A stretch of DNA of 64,000 nucleotides from JAMQKA01 sp043951865 (GTDB taxonomy: Bacteria; Bacteroidota; Rhodothermia; Balneolales; Balneolaceae). Positions 61,343-64,000 of this stretch are shown piece by piece. Numbering within the stretch: position 1 is the first letter of the stretch; each line of letters opens with the position of its first letter. The notes under the pieces were generated by a model. It saw nothing but the letters and a program-made list of their open reading frames with translations, did no database searches and was not told where the DNA came from. A program made the translations under genes and the position numbers. The stretch spans positions 124,001 to 188,000 of the forward strand of contig NZ_JBINJF010000005.1 of NCBI RefSeq assembly GCF_043951865.1, given 5' to 3'.

Positions 61343-63808
61343 TTACACGCCCAATGTATCTTTCCGGGCTGGAGTTGAAGGGGTCTGGGTTTTATACTCA
61401 TCCAGCGTAAATTCGTCTACTTGTACCACATCCACCCGCGCTTCTTCAGCCCGGCGGACCAGATCAGCCTCCTCTTTGTCGATGATTCCCTTCTCCAGGG
61501 CTTCATCTATCACAAAACGGGCCTGCGTCTTCGGGATCTCTTTCTTTTTGGCAGCCTGGTGGAGTTTTTTGTAAACCGGTTCCGCTTGCGTAATTAAATT
61601 CAGTGCCTGGTCGTATCGGGCAAGGGTTTCCGACTCATCCTGTGGGATATACATTCCCGCAGTCAAACGGTCGCGCTGTTCACCGGGCTTCTGCATCGCC
61701 TGGGCAAGCTTGTGCCCGAGATTGTCGGACGGTTTTGTGCCGATGCGATTCATGCGGGACCAAAGAGCAACAGGTCCTCTGAAAAGCCAGCTCAGTCCCG
61801 GTACCCTGATCTCGCGATATATTTCATCAAACGCTTCCTGGATACGCATAAAGGCGTAATCCATCGACCACTCAAAAAAGATACGATCCTCTTCGCGCCT
61901 GCCTTCGGCTTCAAACCTTCGCAATGTTGCCGTTGCCAGGTACATCCAGCTCAATATATCGGCAAACCGACCGCTTATCTTCTCTTTAATTTTGAGCCGG
62001 CCTCCGTAAGAACCAAGTGCGATATCGGCAAGAAAAGCAAACGAGGCCGAACTCCACGCCAGCCGCTTGTAATACGTTGCCGCCGGACCATCAACCGGGG
62101 AAGAAACAAAGGCGCCCCGCGTCAAACTCAGCACAACCGAACGAGCCCCATTACGTACTACATGCCCGATATGCTTCCAGAAAACATTGTCAAATGCCTG
62201 TGCATCTTTGCGGGTCAGGGCGTCGATCTCATCATATGCAAACGGGTGGCAGCGTATGGCACCCTGGCCAAAAATCATCAGGCTGCGCGTCAAAATATTG
62301 GCTCCTTCTACCGTAATCGCGATTGGTGTCGCGGTATAGGTGGAGGAAAAAATATTCCGTGGACCCCGTGAAATTCCGGCGCCCCCCTGGATGTCCATTG
62401 CATCATTGACGACCTGGCGCCCCAGTTCGGTGAAGTTATATTTCGCTATTGCCGTAATTACCGAGGGTTTTTCACCGATATCCAGTCCTCCACAGGTATA
62501 ACGACGGGCTCCCTCCAACAGGTAGTTGAACCCGCCAATACGGGCCATCGGCTCCTCAATTCCTTCAAATTTGCCGATATTGATACCAAACTGGTGACGT
62601 ATGGCCGCATAAGCTCCGATAGCCCGGGTGGCCACCTTGGCGCCTCCCGCACTCTGCGCCGGCAATGAAATACCGCGGCCCACACCAAGCGATTCCATCA
62701 GCATGCGCCAGCCGTTCCCGGCCTGTTCCCGGCCGCCGATAATATAGTCGACGGGAATTTCAACATCCTCCCCGTCAACGGGACAATTATAAAACGGCAC
62801 TCCCATCGGATCGTGACGCCGCCCCAGCCTCACGCCCTCCGTATCGCTGGGAATCAGTGCACAGGTGATGCCCAGGTCCTCTCCCTTGCCCAGCAGGTTT
62901 TCAGGATCCCTGAGCTTGAACGCCAACCCGATAACCGTCGATATGGCCGCCAGGGTAATATACCGTTTCCGGAAATTGAGGCGTATTTTAAGTTCACCGT
63001 CCTCATCCCTGAATACTTCGCCACCGGAGGTCATCGCGCCGGCATCAGAACCTGCAGTAGGCTCCGTCAATGCGAAGCAGGGGATCTCATCCCCGGTTGC
63101 AAGCCGGGGCAGGTAGTGCTCCTTTTGCTCGCTGGTCCCATAGTGCATCAACAGCTCTGCGGGTCCCAGCGAATTGGGGACCATCACGGTGATGGAGAGT
63201 GGGCCACACCTTGAGGCCAGCTTTGATATGATTGCGCTGTGGGCGGTCGCAGAAAATTCATGTCCCCCATATTCTTTCGGGATAATGAGTCCAAAGAAAC
63301 GATGCTCTTTCATAAATGTCCATACCTCATCCGTAAAGCCCTTGCGCACTGACACGTCCCAGTCGTCCACCATCCCGCACAGCTCTTCCACCGGTCCCTC
63401 GAGAAACGCCTGCTCCTCTTCGCTTAATTCAGGGTAATCCTCGTTGGCCAGTTTGGACAAGTCGGGCTTGCCGGAAAACAGCTCCCCGTCAATCCATACA
63501 TTCCCTGCTTCAATAGCTGTCCGCTCGGTTTCTGAAATCGTCGGTAAAAAGTTCATTGCATCCAGCAACTTCATAATCGGTGAAGTTACCAGTGCCCGGC
63601 GCAGCGGCCTGATGTTAAAAATCAGGCAGAGAACTACATAAACACTCAGTAGCCATACAGGAGCTCCGGCACCGTAGAGTGCCACCAGACCGGAAATAGC
63701 CCAGATCCAGAGGGGAGCCCCTATATAGGCGTATAGGATGGCCACTATTAAGCTGACTATTAGTGCCCAAATCGGAAAATGTGAAAAAACGCCAAAAAAC
63801 TGTTCCAT
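61343..63808 (-). CDS. fadE: Acyl-CoA dehydrogenase FadE (long, membrane-anchored type)
   Basis: First step of fatty-acid beta-oxidation: acyl-CoA to enoyl-CoA, FAD-dependent. The 821-residue protein starts with 2-3 hydrophobic segments (FPIWALIVSLIVAILYAYIGAPLWIWAISGLVALYGAGAPVWLLSVYVVLCLIF), followed by the acyl-CoA dehydrogenase core (VSVRKGFTDEVWTFMKEHRFFGLIIPKEYGGHEFSATAHSAIISKLASRCGPLSITVMVPNSLGPAELLMHYG, ALTEPTAGSDAGAM, GAGISRGPRNIF, MDIQGGAGIS). The C-terminal ~330 residues are the extra domain of the E. coli FadE type. A TetR-type regulator is encoded just upstream on the same strand. Confidence 0.93.
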   Translation of the reverse strand: MEQFFGVFSHFPIWALIVSLIVAILYAYIGAPLWIWAISGLVALYGAGAPVWLLSVYVVLCLIFNIRPLRRALVTSPIMKLLDAMNFLPTISETERTAIEAGNVWIDGELFSGKPDLSKLANEDYPELSEEEQAFLEGPVEELCGMVDDWDVSVRKGFTDEVWTFMKEHRFFGLIIPKEYGGHEFSATAHSAIISKLASRCGPLSITVMVPNSLGPAELLMHYGTSEQKEHYLPRLATGDEIPCFALTEPTAGSDAGAMTSGGEVFRDEDGELKIRLNFRKRYITLAAISTVIGLAFKLRDPENLLGKGEDLGITCALIPSDTEGVRLGRRHDPMGVPFYNCPVDGEDVEIPVDYIIGGREQAGNGWRMLMESLGVGRGISLPAQSAGGAKVATRAIGAYAAIRHQFGINIGKFEGIEEPMARIGGFNYLLEGARRYTCGGLDIGEKPSVITAIAKYNFTELGRQVVNDAMDIQGGAGISRGPRNIFSSTYTATPIAITVEGANILTRSLMIFGQGAIRCHPFAYDEIDALTRKDAQAFDNVFWKHIGHVVRNGARSVVLSLTRGAFVSSPVDGPAATYYKRLAWSSASFAFLADIALGSYGGRLKIKEKISGRFADILSWMYLATATLRRFEAEGRREEDRIFFEWSMDYAFMRIQEAFDEIYREIRVPGLSWLFRGPVALWSRMNRIGTKPSDNLGHKLAQAMQKPGEQRDRLTAGMYIPQDESETLARYDQALNLITQAEPVYKKLHQAAKKKEIPKTQARFVIDEALEKGIIDKEEADLVRRAEEARVDVVQVDEFTLDEYKTQTPSTPARKDTLGV

Positions 63809-63856
63809 AATATCATCCTCGTAATAGATTCAGTAACAGGCCATTACTATAACCCG

Positions 63857-64000
63857 TTACTTTTGTACCACCGTTCGCACGTGAAAACCCTCGATAATAT
63901 GTTGAATCGCCTGCTCAATAAATTTCGTCCGGTCAATTCGGGTATCCAGCCTTTTTGTCAGCACCACCGACATGACCCCGTGAAGCTGAGCCCAGAAGGT
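63857..64000 (-). CDS. TetR-family regulator, C-terminal part (cut by window edge)
   Basis: The minus-strand frame open from the right edge gives 47 residues and a TAA at 63857-63859: TFWAQLHGVMSVVLTKRL...DRTKFIEQAIQHIIEGFH. The WAQLHGVMSLVL-type motif is a hallmark of the C-terminal domain of TetR/AcrR repressors (TetR_C). It lies upstream of fadE on the same strand, 48 bp away, so it could be a fatty-acid-responsive regulator of fadE, but only the tail is visible and its DNA-binding domain lies outside the window. Confidence 0.7.
   Translation of the reverse strand, partial: TFWAQLHGVMSVVLTKRLDTRIDRTKFIEQAIQHIIEGFHVRTVVQK

Overview
The window looks like a chromosomal segment of a Gram-negative bacterium of the Bacteroidota/Rhodothermota side, most likely a member of the Balneolales. 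The reasons are a SusC/SusD pair, several TonB-linked receptors with carboxypeptidase-like plug extensions, lipoprotein families typical of that phylum (DUF4249, GWxTD, PorW/SprE-like), DUF4159, a fused aspartokinase/diaminopimelate decarboxylase, genes that mostly lack Shine-Dalgarno sites, and a CTnDOT-type integrase. The taxonomic call is inference from gene content only.

Layout. (1) 1-6307 is the right end of an integrated mobile element. A minus-strand module runs DNA-repair-like RadC (cut by the window edge), two small unknown proteins, DUF3871 and two more small proteins; a divergent plus-strand module holds two winged-helix/excisionase-like proteins and a hypothetical; a tyrosine integrase then abuts the 3' end of the tmRNA gene ssrA, the evident attachment site. 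Between the two modules lies a control region with two inverted perfect DnaA boxes. (2) 6307-18746 is core genome: ssrA, a bactofilin, lysAC, a TonB receptor with DUF4249 partner, DUF4159, rpiB-glyA, tatA and tatC (divergent), and an FKBP lipoprotein. (3) 18770-34000: alr, a CrtO/PYROXD2-like oxidoreductase, sppA, an MBL hydrolase, rho, folC/pyrD (divergent), a large PorW/SprE-like lipoprotein with a TonB-like C-terminus, and pyk, with a repeat-rich gap at 31.8-32.4 kb. (4) 34438-41781: a GWxTD lipoprotein and a SusC-SusD-third lipoprotein operon closed by a strong terminator. (5) 41815-48166: a minus-strand operon of Na+ symporter, GNAT, ornithine-racemase-like PLP enzyme, M23 peptidase, M20 amidohydrolase and a second alanine racemase, which looks like a peptide/D-amino-acid salvage locus. 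(6) 48584-50573: a second bactofilin and an actin-like (ParM/Alp) protein whose phosphate-1 hairpin lies at the C-terminus, i.e. an apparently circularly permuted actin fold. (7) 50839-64000: rocD, initiator tRNA-Met, lysine 6-aminotransferase, SDR, purL, a HAD hydrolase, a LemA/TPM/NIPSNAP group, fadE and the end of a TetR regulator.

The strongest novelty candidate is the permuted actin-like protein at 49524-50573. Next are the peptide/D-amino-acid operon, the MITE-like element at 31915-32150 with 14-bp terminal inverted repeats and a 4-bp target duplication, a 119-bp dispersed repeat present twice, a three-copy repeat family with a CCTC/GAGG hairpin, and the regularly built stem-loops and shared leaders in the mobile element. 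No CRISPR array, rRNA operon or intact insertion sequence was seen.
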